64,000 bases of DNA from Chryseobacterium glaciei (GCF_001648155.1 NZ_CP015199.1:4779646-4843645), one strand, 5' to 3'; positions 1-9,222 are shown, counted from the stretch's first letter. Notes: generated by a model not told the origin, from the letters alone. Program-made: numbers and translations.

Positions 1-1015
1 TCAGGTTCAGGAACCGTTCAAAATAAAGGTCAAGTTCTATAGGACAGATATTGGTAATACCAAGGCAATAACTAATGATACTGTTAGCACCACTCCCCCT
101 TCCAATGTGCATGAAGCCCTTTGAATTGCTATATTGAATGATATCCCAGGTGATGAGAAAATACCCGCAAAAATTAAGTTCATCAATGACCCTTAGTTCT
201 TTTTCAACTCTTTTTTTGGCGACCTCGTCATTTAGTCCATATCTTTCTGTTAAACCCTCATAAGCCAATTGTTTAATGAGTTTCAGATCTTCTTCTTTAC
301 TACCTGTATAGTATTTTTTATTTCTTGGAGTGGAAAACTCAAATTCAAAACTACATTGCTCAAGTACATTTTGAGTATTCAGAATAATCTGTGGATATTG
401 TTGATATTGGTTCAGTAATTCATGTAGCGGTTTTAAAATTTCATCATTTTTGCAGTAGTCATGGGGCTTAAGTTTCGAGCCTAACGTATTAAGTTCAATG
501 GCTCTCAATACGCGATGAAGATTATACTCCCTTTTTGTTTTGAAAGTCACGGGCTGCAAAATAACCATTCTGGGGATGAGCATTTTCCATTCTTCACGGA
601 ATAACAGGTTCAGCTGATCGGGTTTCATTCCGATATATTCATTGTCAGAGAAGGTTTCAGGTATATTTTCAATTGGATAAATGGTGATTACTTTTTTAAA
701 AACAGGATTCGTTTTGGGCAGTGGAATATTTTCACAATTAAATTCAGTCAGCAATTTGTTGATCTCCCCTATCCCGCCTGCATCTTTGGCCAATGCAATA
801 TATAGCAGTTCATTATCTTGTCTGATTTCCATGCCAACAACAGGTTTTATAGATGCTTCTTTACATAATTTTAGAAATTCATAAATAGCAGTTACGGTAT
901 TGATATCGGTCAGGCATAAAGTACTAATACCCAATTCTGAGGCAGATTGTACCAGCTCTTCTACAGAAAGTGTTCCGTAGCGAAGACTGTGGTAGCTATG
1001 GCAGTTGAGGTACAT
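1..1015 (-). CDS. dnaE: DNA polymerase III alpha subunit (DnaE-type), N-terminal part
   Basis: The gene runs leftward off the window; about 338 residues are visible from the ATG at 1013-1015. The N-terminus is a PHP domain (NCHSYHSLRYGTLSVEELV at residues 4-22, then CLTDINT and PVVGMEI). The visible part ends in the start of the polymerase palm, with the DnaE signature GRGSGANSIISYCLGIT near residue 315. The catalytic aspartates expected just downstream lie outside the window. It starts 8 nt after the stop of the Y-family polymerase gene, so the two are almost certainly co-transcribed. Known biology: a second DnaE beside a Y-family polymerase is typical of inducible mutagenesis cassettes (ImuB/DnaE2 type). 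That this copy is an error-prone accessory rather than the replicative polymerase is inferred from context. Confidence 0.9.
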   Translation of the reverse strand, partial: MYLNCHSYHSLRYGTLSVEELVQSASELGISTLCLTDINTVTAIYEFLKLCKEASIKPVVGMEIRQDNELLYIALAKDAGGIGEINKLLTEFNCENIPLPKTNPVFKKVITIYPIENIPETFSDNEYIGMKPDQLNLLFREEWKMLIPRMVILQPVTFKTKREYNLHRVLRAIELNTLGSKLKPHDYCKNDEILKPLHELLNQYQQYPQIILNTQNVLEQCSFEFEFSTPRNKKYYTGSKEEDLKLIKQLAYEGLTERYGLNDEVAKKRVEKELRVIDELNFCGYFLITWDIIQYSNSKGFMHIGRGSGANSIISYCLGITNICPIELDLYFERFLNL

Positions 1016-1023
1016 TTCTGCTG

Positions 1024-2181
1024 TTATCTGGGAGTGTTGTGAAAATTAAATCCGGAAGCACGTCCAACGGCATTTTTCCCAAACCTTGTTTTGATGTAAT
1101 CCATCGATTGATAGAGGTTCATTATTTCCTGGGTATCTTCAAAAATATTCATCTGATATTCCCCGTGCACCAATCCTGTAAGCTTTAATCCTACTAAACG
1201 GATTCGCATCCGACGGCTGTAAATTTTGTTGAATAGTTCCAATGCATACCTGGTAATGGTATGATCTGCCGAGGTATAGCTTACACGGCATTGTTTAGTC
1301 TCGGTATCAAAATTCGAATAACGGATTTTAATCACAATGGTTGAAGTCAGCCACTTTTCTTGCCTGAGTTGATGTGCCAACTGTTCCGACATTCCGGTAA
1401 TCAGGGATCTGATTCCTACAATGTCAATTGAGTCTTTTTCAAAGGTATGCTCAGAAGAAATGGATTTCCTTTCCGAATACGGTAGTACAGGCGTGTCATC
1501 AATCCCATTGGCTTTCTTCCAGATCTCTAGTCCGTTCTTTCCCAGTATTTTTTGCAGAACATCTGTCGGCATTTCTGAAAGTGTGTGAATAGTCCTGATG
1601 CCTATTCGGGACAGCAATTTATAGGTTTCCGCACCTACCATTGGGATTTTCCTAACAGACAGTGGGTTTAAAAATGGCCTGATCATCGTATCTATTATCT
1701 CCATATGACCATCGGGTTTAGCCTCCCCGGTACCGATTTTTGAAACGGTTTTATTGTTGGAAAGCGCAAAACTGATCGGAAGCCCTGTATTTTTCACCAC
1801 ATTCGCTGCCAGCTCCTGTGTCCATTGATAACATCCAAAAAACTTATCCATGCCCGATAGATCAAGATAAAATTCGTCTATGCTCGCCTTTTCCATTGCC
1901 GGCACTTTCTCTTCGATAATTTCGGTTACTTCGTGGGACATTCTGGAATACAAATCCATATCACCCCTAATAACTTTAGCTTCAGGACAGAGTTTCAAGG
2001 CCATTTTTATAGGCATGGCAGAGCGAACTCCAAAATATCGGCTTTCATAAGAACAGGATGCAACAACACCGCGGTCACCACCACCAATAATGATAGGCAT
2101 GCCGTTTAGTTTCGAATTATTTTTCCGTTCACACGAAACAAAAAAGGTGTCTAAATCCATATGTACAATCGCTCTTTCCAT
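1024..2181 (-). CDS. Y-family (DinB/UmuC-like) translesion DNA polymerase
   Basis: A 385-residue Y-family polymerase. Metal-binding acidic residues are visible in HMDLDTFF (D9, with steric-gate F14) and in ASIDEFYLDLS (D102, E103). The finger motif YFGVRSAMP lies at 49-57. A helix-hairpin-helix stretch (IPMVGAETYKLLSRIGIRTIHTL) and a little-finger region follow. It is close in length to DinB (about 350). The role would be synthesis past DNA lesions, as the first gene of a leftward operon with dnaE. Expression is probably controlled by the divergent S24 repressor through the operator pair in the 77-bp gap. ImuB-like function is possible, but the acidic residues are intact, so I expect active catalysis. 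Confidence 0.93.
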   Translation of the reverse strand: MERAIVHMDLDTFFVSCERKNNSKLNGMPIIIGGGDRGVVASCSYESRYFGVRSAMPIKMALKLCPEAKVIRGDMDLYSRMSHEVTEIIEEKVPAMEKASIDEFYLDLSGMDKFFGCYQWTQELAANVVKNTGLPISFALSNNKTVSKIGTGEAKPDGHMEIIDTMIRPFLNPLSVRKIPMVGAETYKLLSRIGIRTIHTLSEMPTDVLQKILGKNGLEIWKKANGIDDTPVLPYSERKSISSEHTFEKDSIDIVGIRSLITGMSEQLAHQLRQEKWLTSTIVIKIRYSNFDTETKQCRVSYTSADHTITRYALELFNKIYSRRMRIRLVGLKLTGLVHGEYQMNIFEDTQEIMNLYQSMDYIKTRFGKNAVGRASGFNFHNTPR

Positions 2182-2206
2182 CTCACTTCATTTTTACTCA
2201 ACAAAA

Positions 2207-2225
2207 TTGCTAATATATTTAGCAA
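2207..2225. promoter_or_regulatory. Operator-like inverted repeat, copy 1
   Basis: The sequence TTGCT-N9-AGCAA, extended here to TTGCTAA-N5-TTAGCAA, lies in the intergenic region between the Y-family polymerase and the S24 regulator. An almost identical second copy lies 34 bp away, centre to centre. Binding by the S24 regulator is inferred from position and duplication. Confidence 0.6.
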
Positions 2226-2232
2226 AATGATT

Positions 2233-2240
2233 TAACTTTG
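2233..2240 (+). promoter_or_regulatory. Bacteroidota -7 box for the S24 regulator
   Basis: TAACTTTG matches the Bacteroidota -7 consensus TAnnTTTG. A TTG at 2207-2209, inside operator copy 1, sits 23 bp upstream in the -33 position. Transcription would begin just before the start codon at 2259. Operator copy 1 would cover the -33 element and copy 2 the leader, which fits autorepression. Confidence 0.5.
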
Positions 2241-2259
2241 TTGCTCATATTTATAGCAA
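2241..2259. promoter_or_regulatory. Operator-like inverted repeat, copy 2
   Basis: TTGCT-N9-AGCAA with the same 9-bp spacer length as copy 1. It ends on the first base of the S24 regulator start codon. This placement suggests steric autorepression by the regulator. Confidence 0.6.
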
Positions 2260-3023
2260 TGTCAATTTTATCAGAAAACTTAAGGCATCTCAGGGCACAG
2301 ACTAAACTTTCTCAACAGAAAGTTGCTGATGCGCTTTTGATTTCACGGGGTGCTTATGAGAAATATGAAAGTGACCATGCACAGCCTCCAAATGATACAC
2401 TGGTCAGAATATCCAGATATTTTAAGGTGAGTATAGATTTGTTATTGACGGTTGATTTAAGAAAATATCCCTTAGAAAGTTTGATGAAGCTTTCCGATAA
2501 CCGAATCTTGCTTCCCATTACCGTGGACAATACGGGCGAGAATAAAATACAAATAGTTCCCTATAAAGCACAGATGGGCTATGTTAACGGGTTCAGCGAT
2601 CCAGAATATATAGGTGGGCTTCAACACATTTCACTACCATTCCTTAGAAATGCTATATATCGGGGATTTCCGGCAGAAGGTGATTCGATGCCCCCCTTTA
2701 AGGACGGCACCTATATCATTGGCAGGTATGTTGAAAAAATTACAGAAATGAAAGCAGGTAAAAACTACCTGATTGTAACCCGTGGCGGTTTTGTTTATAA
2801 AAAACTGACAAGCATTGGAGAAAATTCTATCTGGGTCAAATCAGACAATACCTATTTTGAGCCTTATGAAATTTCTTCCTATGATCTTCTTCAAGTCTGG
2901 GAATACCAGTACAGCCTGCTTAAGGATTATGATATTTTGGATTTTGCCGACAATAGTGTAAAAGAGATGTTCCTTTCCTTAAAAGAAGATATTAAAAGGA
3001 TTGAAAAACATATAATACAGTAA
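2259..3023 (+). CDS. XRE-family repressor with S24 (LexA/CI-like) peptidase domain
   Basis: A helix-turn-helix domain occupies residues 1-65 (LSQQKVADALLISRGAYEKYE). It is followed by an S24 peptidase fold with GDSMPPF (nucleophile Ser143) and YKKL (general base Lys181 or 182). I use the ATG at 2259 rather than the upstream in-frame codon at 2238: it gives a normal HTH N-terminus and lies downstream of the TAACTTTG promoter box. Known function of the family: DNA-bound repressors that self-cleave or lose binding after DNA damage. The usual Ala-Gly cleavage pair is not obvious; the corresponding stretch reads KAQMGYVNG, so self-cleavage is uncertain. It is divergent from the polymerase operon and probably represses both directions. 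Confidence 0.88.
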   Translation: MSILSENLRHLRAQTKLSQQKVADALLISRGAYEKYESDHAQPPNDTLVRISRYFKVSIDLLLTVDLRKYPLESLMKLSDNRILLPITVDNTGENKIQIVPYKAQMGYVNGFSDPEYIGGLQHISLPFLRNAIYRGFPAEGDSMPPFKDGTYIIGRYVEKITEMKAGKNYLIVTRGGFVYKKLTSIGENSIWVKSDNTYFEPYEISSYDLLQVWEYQYSLLKDYDILDFADNSVKEMFLSLKEDIKRIEKHIIQ

Positions 3024-3069
3024 AATACCCTTTCACGGCAGAGTACTGATTCCGTATTGAAAAATAATA

Positions 3070-3077
3070 TAAATTTG
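3070..3077 (+). promoter_or_regulatory. Bacteroidota -7 box upstream of the sigma factor gene
   Basis: TAAATTTG matches TAnnTTTG and lies 19 nt before the GTG start at 3097. I found no convincing -33 TTG at the usual distance. Confidence 0.4.
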
Positions 3078-3096
3078 TAACACTAAAAACCATCAT

Positions 3097-3624
3097 GTGA
3101 AACTGTCGGGTCGACATATCAACACGGAACTAGGTTCTTATGAAAACCTTGTTCGCCAATACAACCATCAGGTATTTTCCTTTATTTCTAAAAAAATACA
3201 GAATGAAGAAGATGCACTCGATGTGCTACAAAATGTCTTTATGCATCTTTGGATATACAAGAAAAGCCTGGACAGTACCAATAGCGCAAACATCATCTTT
3301 ACCACATGCAGGGATAAGATCGCCGAATTCTACAGAGCTTCCAAAAAACAGCCTCTTGCTGAAAATATCTTTTCTGATTTTGCAGATACATCATTTGATG
3401 ACCTAAAGTCAGTTGAAAAAAAAGACCGTTTGCTTACCGAACTTGAAAAAAGTATTGTGCTTATAATCCCTCCTTTACGCAGGAAAATATTTAAAATGCA
3501 TAAGCTCGAAGGCATTACGCAGGAAAAGATTGCCCTTGAATTAGATATTCCAAAAAGCACGGTCAAATATCACATATTAGAGGCCATGACTTTTCTAAAA
3601 AACCACCATAAAACTGTTAATTAA
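3097..3624 (+). CDS. ECF RNA polymerase sigma factor (FecI-like)
   Basis: A 175-residue sigma-70 family protein. Region 2 is at about 14-55 (YNHQVFSFISKKIQNEEDAL, DVLQNVFMHLW). Region 4 is at about 120-168, with an HTH (GITQEKIALELDIPKSTVKYH). The start is GTG; the ATG overlapping it at 3095 is out of frame and runs straight into a stop. It is followed 91 bp later by a FecR anti-sigma factor and then a SusC transporter carrying an STN domain. This is the standard order of a cell-surface signalling system in which substrate binding at the outer membrane releases the sigma factor. The likely target is the downstream susC operon. Confidence 0.88.
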   Translation: MKLSGRHINTELGSYENLVRQYNHQVFSFISKKIQNEEDALDVLQNVFMHLWIYKKSLDSTNSANIIFTTCRDKIAEFYRASKKQPLAENIFSDFADTSFDDLKSVEKKDRLLTELEKSIVLIIPPLRRKIFKMHKLEGITQEKIALELDIPKSTVKYHILEAMTFLKNHHKTVN

Positions 3625-3715
3625 AGTTAAACATTATTAAAAACAGTTAAATTTTACTAAAAATCACTATCCTTTTTCCCATTTCTTCAGAGTATATAAT
3701 ATAGCCACTGATATT

Positions 3716-4606
3716 ATGGAAGAAAAAGACAAACAATTGCCGCGTTTTGATCTTAAAAAAGATAAAGAGATTTGGGAGGACATACTCAATAATCCTGTTA
3801 AATCGCTTACACCTGAAAAAGAAAACGTTTTTTTAGAAAACCTGTATCGTCAGATAGATACGTACGAACGAAAAAAGAAACAGAGGAGAGTAAGGATATA
3901 CAGTACTGTTGCTGCAACAATTATATTGACTATAGTCGGTTTAATTGGTTATAACAACTTTTTTAAACCGGACGTTTACCTCGCCAGATCACAAAGTTCT
4001 GAAATTAAACTTGCCGATGGCTCTGTTGTCATCCTTTCACAAGGAGCTAAATTGACCGTTGAAAAATCATTTCCAGCAGATACCAGAGATGTTTTTCTTG
4101 AAGGAGATGCAGTTTTCAATGTTACCAAATCTAAAAAACATCCCTTCATCGTGCATGGTCAGGGGTATGAGACAAGGGTGCTTGGAACTGTTTTTAAAGT
4201 TTCGCAAAATGGCACTACTTTCAATGTTGACCTGTTTGAAGGAAAAGTACTGGTGTATAGAAAAGGGCATTCTAAAGAATCAATTGTATTGAAACCTCAA
4301 CAGACTTTTAGCAATTTGGGAATTCCCGAAGTTGCTTCTGTTACCCAAACAATGGACAAGAAGTCTGCTCCAATAAAAGATAAATCCGCAGCCTTTACAT
4401 TCGATAAATGCCCGATCAGTGATGCGGTAAAGGTTATAGAAAAAACCTATGGGATAACAATACACTATCCCGATGAGCTGGAAAATGCTAAAATTACTTT
4501 AAGCCTTCCTAATGCTACAGCTGAAGCACTTATACAATCGCTTGCAACACAGTTTAATCTAAATATAAAACAAAACAATGATTCAATTTTTGAACTGGAA
4601 AAATAG
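3716..4606 (+). CDS. FecR-family anti-sigma factor
   Basis: A 296-residue inner-membrane protein. The cytoplasmic N-terminus (about 1-60) would hold the ECF sigma factor, a single membrane helix lies at about 62-82 (STVAATIILTIVGLIGY), and the rest is periplasmic. The FecR domain shows the usual run (EIKLADGSVVILSQGAKL, then FPADTRDVFLEGDAVFNV). The C-terminal DUF4974-like part (SDAVKVIEKTYGITIHYP) resembles an STN fold. It would contact the STN domain of the SusC protein encoded next and pass the signal to the sigma factor encoded before it. Confidence 0.9.
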   Translation: MEEKDKQLPRFDLKKDKEIWEDILNNPVKSLTPEKENVFLENLYRQIDTYERKKKQRRVRIYSTVAATIILTIVGLIGYNNFFKPDVYLARSQSSEIKLADGSVVILSQGAKLTVEKSFPADTRDVFLEGDAVFNVTKSKKHPFIVHGQGYETRVLGTVFKVSQNGTTFNVDLFEGKVLVYRKGHSKESIVLKPQQTFSNLGIPEVASVTQTMDKKSAPIKDKSAAFTFDKCPISDAVKVIEKTYGITIHYPDELENAKITLSLPNATAEALIQSLATQFNLNIKQNNDSIFELEK

Positions 4607-4668
4607 GCTATGGTGTCTGATGACACCAGCCCTAATTCCTGATAGATAGTTATAGTGATGTACAAAAC

Positions 4669-4692
4669 GACCGACGGGTGCGACCGTCGGTC
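4669..4692 (+). other. GC-rich hairpin in the leader of the susC gene
   Basis: A perfect 9-bp stem GACCGACGG / CCGTCGGTC with a 6-nt loop lies between fecR and susC, 60 nt before the susC start. It is strikingly GC-rich for this DNA. No T-run follows, so it is not a simple terminator. It may be an RNA-stabilising or attenuating element, or a protein-binding site. Confidence 0.4.
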
Positions 4693-4752
4693 ACGTACTA
4701 AACTAATAACAAAATCTTCACTGAATTACTAATTTTAATACAATGCAAAAAT

Positions 4753-7700
4753 ATGAAAAATATTTGCACACTTGTCCTATTCCTTATATTGGGAATAACG
4801 TTTCTCAACGGACAGCAACAGAACCTTTCTAAAATGAAGGTTAATTATTCCGCAGGAAAAATTTCTGCCGTGGATGCCATTAAAGATTTTCTGGTAGAAA
4901 ATAAGATCAAATCCTTTGCTTATTCTCCTGATGAGCTGGAAAAATACAGAATTCAGGGGGTAAAATGCAGCAATGAAAGCGCCCTGGATTGTGCTAATAA
5001 AATCCTAAAGGGCTTACCCTTTGAGGCGCTTATCTTTAATAACGCAATTTTTATCCGACAGAAAATCCGAAAAGTATCTGCTGTTCCAGATACGGTGGAA
5101 AATGTTCCCCTAGTAGCAACACAGCAGATAAGAAAAGATACTATAGGGCTTTCTAAGAGGGAAACAAAAATCGAGGAAATTACGCTGAATGCAGGCTATT
5201 ACTCCGTAAAGGACAAAGAGCGTACTGGAAGTATTTCCAAAGTTACCGCCAAAGACATCGAAAACCAGTCTGTTACCAATGTACTTTCTACTTTGCAGGG
5301 AAGAATGTCAGGAGTCAATATCACCCAAAACTCAGGAGTTCCAGGAGGTGGTTTTGACATTCAGATCAGGGGAAAGAACAGTTTGAGAACTACGGGTAAT
5401 GCTCCGCTTTACATTATTGACGGTGTACCTATGGGAAGCGAAATGACCTCTCCCTATTCCGGTGTTGTATTGCCTGGTGCCAGTATCAATCCACTCAATA
5501 GTATCAATCCAAATGATATAGAAAGTTTTGAGGTTCTTAAAGATGCCGATGCCACAGCGATCTATGGGTCAAGAGGGGCTAATGGTGTTGTACTTGTCAC
5601 CACTAAAAAAGGAAAATCAGGAAAGCTCGGACTAAGTTTTAGCACAACTTACGGACTCAGTCAGGTTGCATCGAAGTTGAAAATGATGAATACCGAGCAG
5701 TACTTGAATATGCGTAAGCAGGCTTTTTCTAATGACGGCATCACTATTTATCCTGCCACCGCTTATGATATCAATGGTACATGGGATATGAGCCGAGATA
5801 CAGATTGGTCTAAAAAACTCATTGGAAATACAGCAACCTCATCGAATTCGCAGTTTTCACTGAGTGGAGGTAGTGAAACGACTACGTTTTTATTAAGTGT
5901 TGGACACAACGAGCAGACCACCGTGTTCGGAGAGGGTTTTAAATATAACAGCAATAACATTTCCAGTAACATTTCTCACCGTTCGTTAGATAAAAAGTTA
6001 CAGTTTACTATCTCCAATATGTTCTCCATTCAGAAAAACAATATGTTGAGATCTGACATAACCCGACAATCGTATTTTTTATCCCCCAATGCTCCCAACC
6101 TCTATCGTCAGGACGGAAGCCTGAATTGGGAGAACAATACCTTTGCAAATCCCGTTGCGACTTACAACAGCACGTATTCCAATGAAAACAAACAGTTTCT
6201 TACGAACATTAATACGCAATACGAGCTATTTTCAAATTTTAGAGTTAAACTAAATGGAGGAATCAATTACCAAACCTTTGATGAGCTTGCACTGCAACCC
6301 AATACCATGTACAATCCATCATTTGCCTTGGGGCAATCGAGCGCTACTTCCAGAGCATCACAAAATAATCAGGATCGATTTTCTTTTATCATAGAACCTC
6401 AGATCAATTGGACTTATAAAACAGACCAACATGAATTTGATATTCTGGCTGGAGGAACTTTCCAGCGAGAAGTGAATCAACAAGGCACCATGACTGGTGT
6501 TGGATTTGAAAGCAATGTGTTTATAGAAAATATCGGAGCAGCCCAAACCAAAACAATTTCAGATCAGATACACTCTGAATACCGATATGCGGCAGTTTTC
6601 GGCAGATTAAACTACCAATATAGAAATAGATATATCCTGAATATTACAGGAAGAAGAGATGGCAGCAGCCGTTTTGGACCTAATAAAAGATTTGCCAATT
6701 TCGGTGCAGTTGGTGCTGCATGGTTATTTTCGAAAGAACGTTTACTTGAAGACAGCCAATGGCTGAGTTTTGGAAAACTGCGTGGTAGTTTCGGATCGGC
6801 AGGAAGCGATAATATTGGAGACTATCAGTATTTAGACACCTATACTGTTTCTTCGTCCATCTACAACGCCACTACGGGTTTACTACCTTCACGTTTGTAT
6901 AATCCCGATTACAGTTGGGAAAAAACTACTAAACTCGAAACAGCCTTAGAACTGGGATTTTTCAAAGGCCGCCTCAATCTCACCGCTGCATGGTATCGTA
7001 ACCATTCTTCGAATCAATTGGTGGGTATCCAGCTGCCTTCAATCACTGGGTTTACAACCGTATTGGCCAATCTACCAGCTACCGTGGAAAACACAGGCTT
7101 TGAATTAGAGCTAAATGCACGTCCTTTTAAATCAAGCGCCATTCAGTGGGAAACAGGGTTTAACATCAGTTTTCCCAAAAACAAATTGCTCGCTTTCCCG
7201 GGATTGGAAGGTTCTACTTTCGCCAACCAATATGTCATAGGACAACCTACAACCATTGTAAAGGTCTATCAACTGGAAGGGATCAATTCACAAACAGGCC
7301 AATATCAGTTTACAGACTTTAATGGAGACGGAAAAATATCGTCACCAGATGATAATAAAATTATCGAAAAAATAGGAGTACAATATTTCGGAGGTTGGAA
7401 CAATACGTTGCGATATAAAAACTGGGACCTTTCTATTTTATTTCAATTTGTCAAACAGAGAAATCGAAATTATAACAACATCATGCCGGTACCTGGTAGT
7501 ATGAACAATCAGCCACTGGAAGTTATGAATGTGTGGTCTGCTCAAAATCCTGATGGCTTTTATATGCCTTACAGATCAGGTACAAGTACAGCACATAATT
7601 TATTCCAGAACAGTACGGCAGCCATTTCGGATGCATCGTTCATACGTCTTAAAAATCTACAGTTGGGATTCAGCATTCCAATAAAAAATAGTGCTTTTAG

Positions 7701-7836
7701 GGATATAAAGATTTTTTTTCAGGGACAAAACCTTATCACCTGGACTAAATATTTCGGTATTGATCCTGAATTTACATTTATGGGCTTCCTGCCCCCGCTC
7801 AGAACCTACTCTTTTGGCGCTCAGTTTAACCTTTAA
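4753..7836 (+). CDS. SusC/RagA-type TonB-dependent transporter with STN signalling domain
   Basis: A 1027-residue outer-membrane transporter. It has a signal peptide (1-20), then an STN domain at about 27-98 (MKVNYSAGKISAVDAIKDFL), which is the domain that signals to FecR. The usual carboxypeptidase-like domain is absent. The plug starts near residue 145 (TGSISKVTAKDIENQSVTNV; LQGRMSGVNI; IRGKNSLRTTGNAPLYIIDG), and a 22-strand-type barrel ends in an aromatic-rich C-terminus (TYSFGAQFNL). It imports a substrate bound by the SusD partner encoded 11 bp downstream. Because the next gene encodes a secreted S9 peptidase, an oligopeptide substrate is more likely than a glycan; this is inference. Confidence 0.93.
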   Translation: MKNICTLVLFLILGITFLNGQQQNLSKMKVNYSAGKISAVDAIKDFLVENKIKSFAYSPDELEKYRIQGVKCSNESALDCANKILKGLPFEALIFNNAIFIRQKIRKVSAVPDTVENVPLVATQQIRKDTIGLSKRETKIEEITLNAGYYSVKDKERTGSISKVTAKDIENQSVTNVLSTLQGRMSGVNITQNSGVPGGGFDIQIRGKNSLRTTGNAPLYIIDGVPMGSEMTSPYSGVVLPGASINPLNSINPNDIESFEVLKDADATAIYGSRGANGVVLVTTKKGKSGKLGLSFSTTYGLSQVASKLKMMNTEQYLNMRKQAFSNDGITIYPATAYDINGTWDMSRDTDWSKKLIGNTATSSNSQFSLSGGSETTTFLLSVGHNEQTTVFGEGFKYNSNNISSNISHRSLDKKLQFTISNMFSIQKNNMLRSDITRQSYFLSPNAPNLYRQDGSLNWENNTFANPVATYNSTYSNENKQFLTNINTQYELFSNFRVKLNGGINYQTFDELALQPNTMYNPSFALGQSSATSRASQNNQDRFSFIIEPQINWTYKTDQHEFDILAGGTFQREVNQQGTMTGVGFESNVFIENIGAAQTKTISDQIHSEYRYAAVFGRLNYQYRNRYILNITGRRDGSSRFGPNKRFANFGAVGAAWLFSKERLLEDSQWLSFGKLRGSFGSAGSDNIGDYQYLDTYTVSSSIYNATTGLLPSRLYNPDYSWEKTTKLETALELGFFKGRLNLTAAWYRNHSSNQLVGIQLPSITGFTTVLANLPATVENTGFELELNARPFKSSAIQWETGFNISFPKNKLLAFPGLEGSTFANQYVIGQPTTIVKVYQLEGINSQTGQYQFTDFNGDGKISSPDDNKIIEKIGVQYFGGWNNTLRYKNWDLSILFQFVKQRNRNYNNIMPVPGSMNNQPLEVMNVWSAQNPDGFYMPYRSGTSTAHNLFQNSTAAISDASFIRLKNLQLGFSIPIKNSAFRDIKIFFQGQNLITWTKYFGIDPEFTFMGFLPPLRTYSFGAQFNL

Positions 7837-7847
7837 AATCCTTTATT

Positions 7848-9221
7848 ATGAAAACACTTAAAATACTATTTATAATCATCATACTTTCCTTTTTGAAAAT
7901 TGCCATATCCTGTGAGAAACTGGTCGAAGTAGAAATTCCTAATAATCAGATCACCACGGCCCAAGTATTTGAAGACGTTCAAACCGCTAATGCGGCACTC
8001 GCCGGTTTATATGCAGGGATAAGGGATAACTCACCTGTAGCAGGAAATCAGGCAGGTGAACTTTTCGGATCTTATACCGATGACCTAGATAGTTATGCCA
8101 CCACATCCGTTAACGGAGTATTCGATATTTACCGTAATCAGCAGATTGCTGCCAATCCAACTATTTATTCCTATTGGTCTTCCGCCTATCAGAACATCTA
8201 TACAGCCAATGCCATCGTAGAAGGGGTAGAAAATTCATCATCAATATCTGAAAACGAAAAGGGACGGATTAAAGGTGAAGCTCTTCTTGTGAGGTCGATC
8301 TCATATCTATATTTACAGCAGATATTTGGTGATATTCCCTATCCGGTTACAACGAATTATCAGGTCAACCTATCTTTAGCCAAAACACCGTCCTTAGAGG
8401 TTCTAACTAGATTGGAAAACGACCTGAGTCAGGCAGCCAATTTGTTAACCGATGAATACAGACATACAGAACGAATCTACCCCAATAAAAAGACAGCACA
8501 GTTAATGTTGGCTAAAATTTATATGGTTCAGCACCGATGGAGCAACGCAGAGTTACTTTTGAAAAATATTGTACAAAGCCCACTGTACCAGTTCGAGAAT
8601 AATACGGCCAAAGTATTCCTAAAATCCGGAACGCATATCCTATGGCAGTTGAGACCTAAAAACCAAGGCGACGGAACTAAGGAAGCATCTACCTATTATT
8701 TCAATAATTCCGCGCCCCATAGTTATGCACTATCACAGGATTTAGTAGGTACATTTTCAAACGGAGACCTGCGCAAACAAAACTGGATGGCAGTGGTAAC
8801 TTTTAACGGAAATACCTGGTATCGCGCGGATAAATATAAGAACCGAACGAATAATACCACCGAATATTCGGTTGTATTCCGTCTGGAAGAAGTCTATCTG
8901 CTCTTAGCAGAAGCATTGGTACAACAGAATAAATTACCCGAAGCACTGCCTTATGTCAATGCCACAAGGCAACGTGCAGGCCTTAGTGCTTTGACAGGAG
9001 CAACAACACAATCTGCTCTTCTTAGTGAGATTGTACTGGAAAACAGAAAAGAATTCTTTACCGAAATGGGGCATCGTTTTCTTGATCTCAAACGTTTGGA
9101 TCGTCTAGGGACCCTAGTCACAGTAAAACCTAACTGGAAGTCTTATCATAATTTATGGCCACTACCACAGCAGGAGCTCTTACTAAACTCGAATTTGAAT
9201 CCTCAAAATACCGGATACTAA
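7848..9221 (+). CDS. SusD/RagB-family surface lipoprotein
   Basis: A 457-residue lipoprotein with a signal sequence ending in a lipobox-like KIAISC (lipidated Cys22). Typical SusD segments follow (TTAQVFEDVQTANAALAGLY; GEALLVRSISYLYLQQIFGD; the C-terminal RKEFFTEMGHRFLDLKR). The family forms the lid of the SusC barrel and captures ligand at the cell surface. It sits 11 bp after susC and 1 bp before the peptidase gene, so the three genes form one operon. Confidence 0.93.
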   Translation: MKTLKILFIIIILSFLKIAISCEKLVEVEIPNNQITTAQVFEDVQTANAALAGLYAGIRDNSPVAGNQAGELFGSYTDDLDSYATTSVNGVFDIYRNQQIAANPTIYSYWSSAYQNIYTANAIVEGVENSSSISENEKGRIKGEALLVRSISYLYLQQIFGDIPYPVTTNYQVNLSLAKTPSLEVLTRLENDLSQAANLLTDEYRHTERIYPNKKTAQLMLAKIYMVQHRWSNAELLLKNIVQSPLYQFENNTAKVFLKSGTHILWQLRPKNQGDGTKEASTYYFNNSAPHSYALSQDLVGTFSNGDLRKQNWMAVVTFNGNTWYRADKYKNRTNNTTEYSVVFRLEEVYLLLAEALVQQNKLPEALPYVNATRQRAGLSALTGATTQSALLSEIVLENRKEFFTEMGHRFLDLKRLDRLGTLVTVKPNWKSYHNLWPLPQQELLLNSNLNPQNTGY

Positions 9222-9222
9222 C

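Noticed and set aside
2238..2258. Upstream in-frame start of the S24 regulator
   Set aside because: It lies inside the -7 box and operator copy 2 and adds hydrophobic residues before the HTH.
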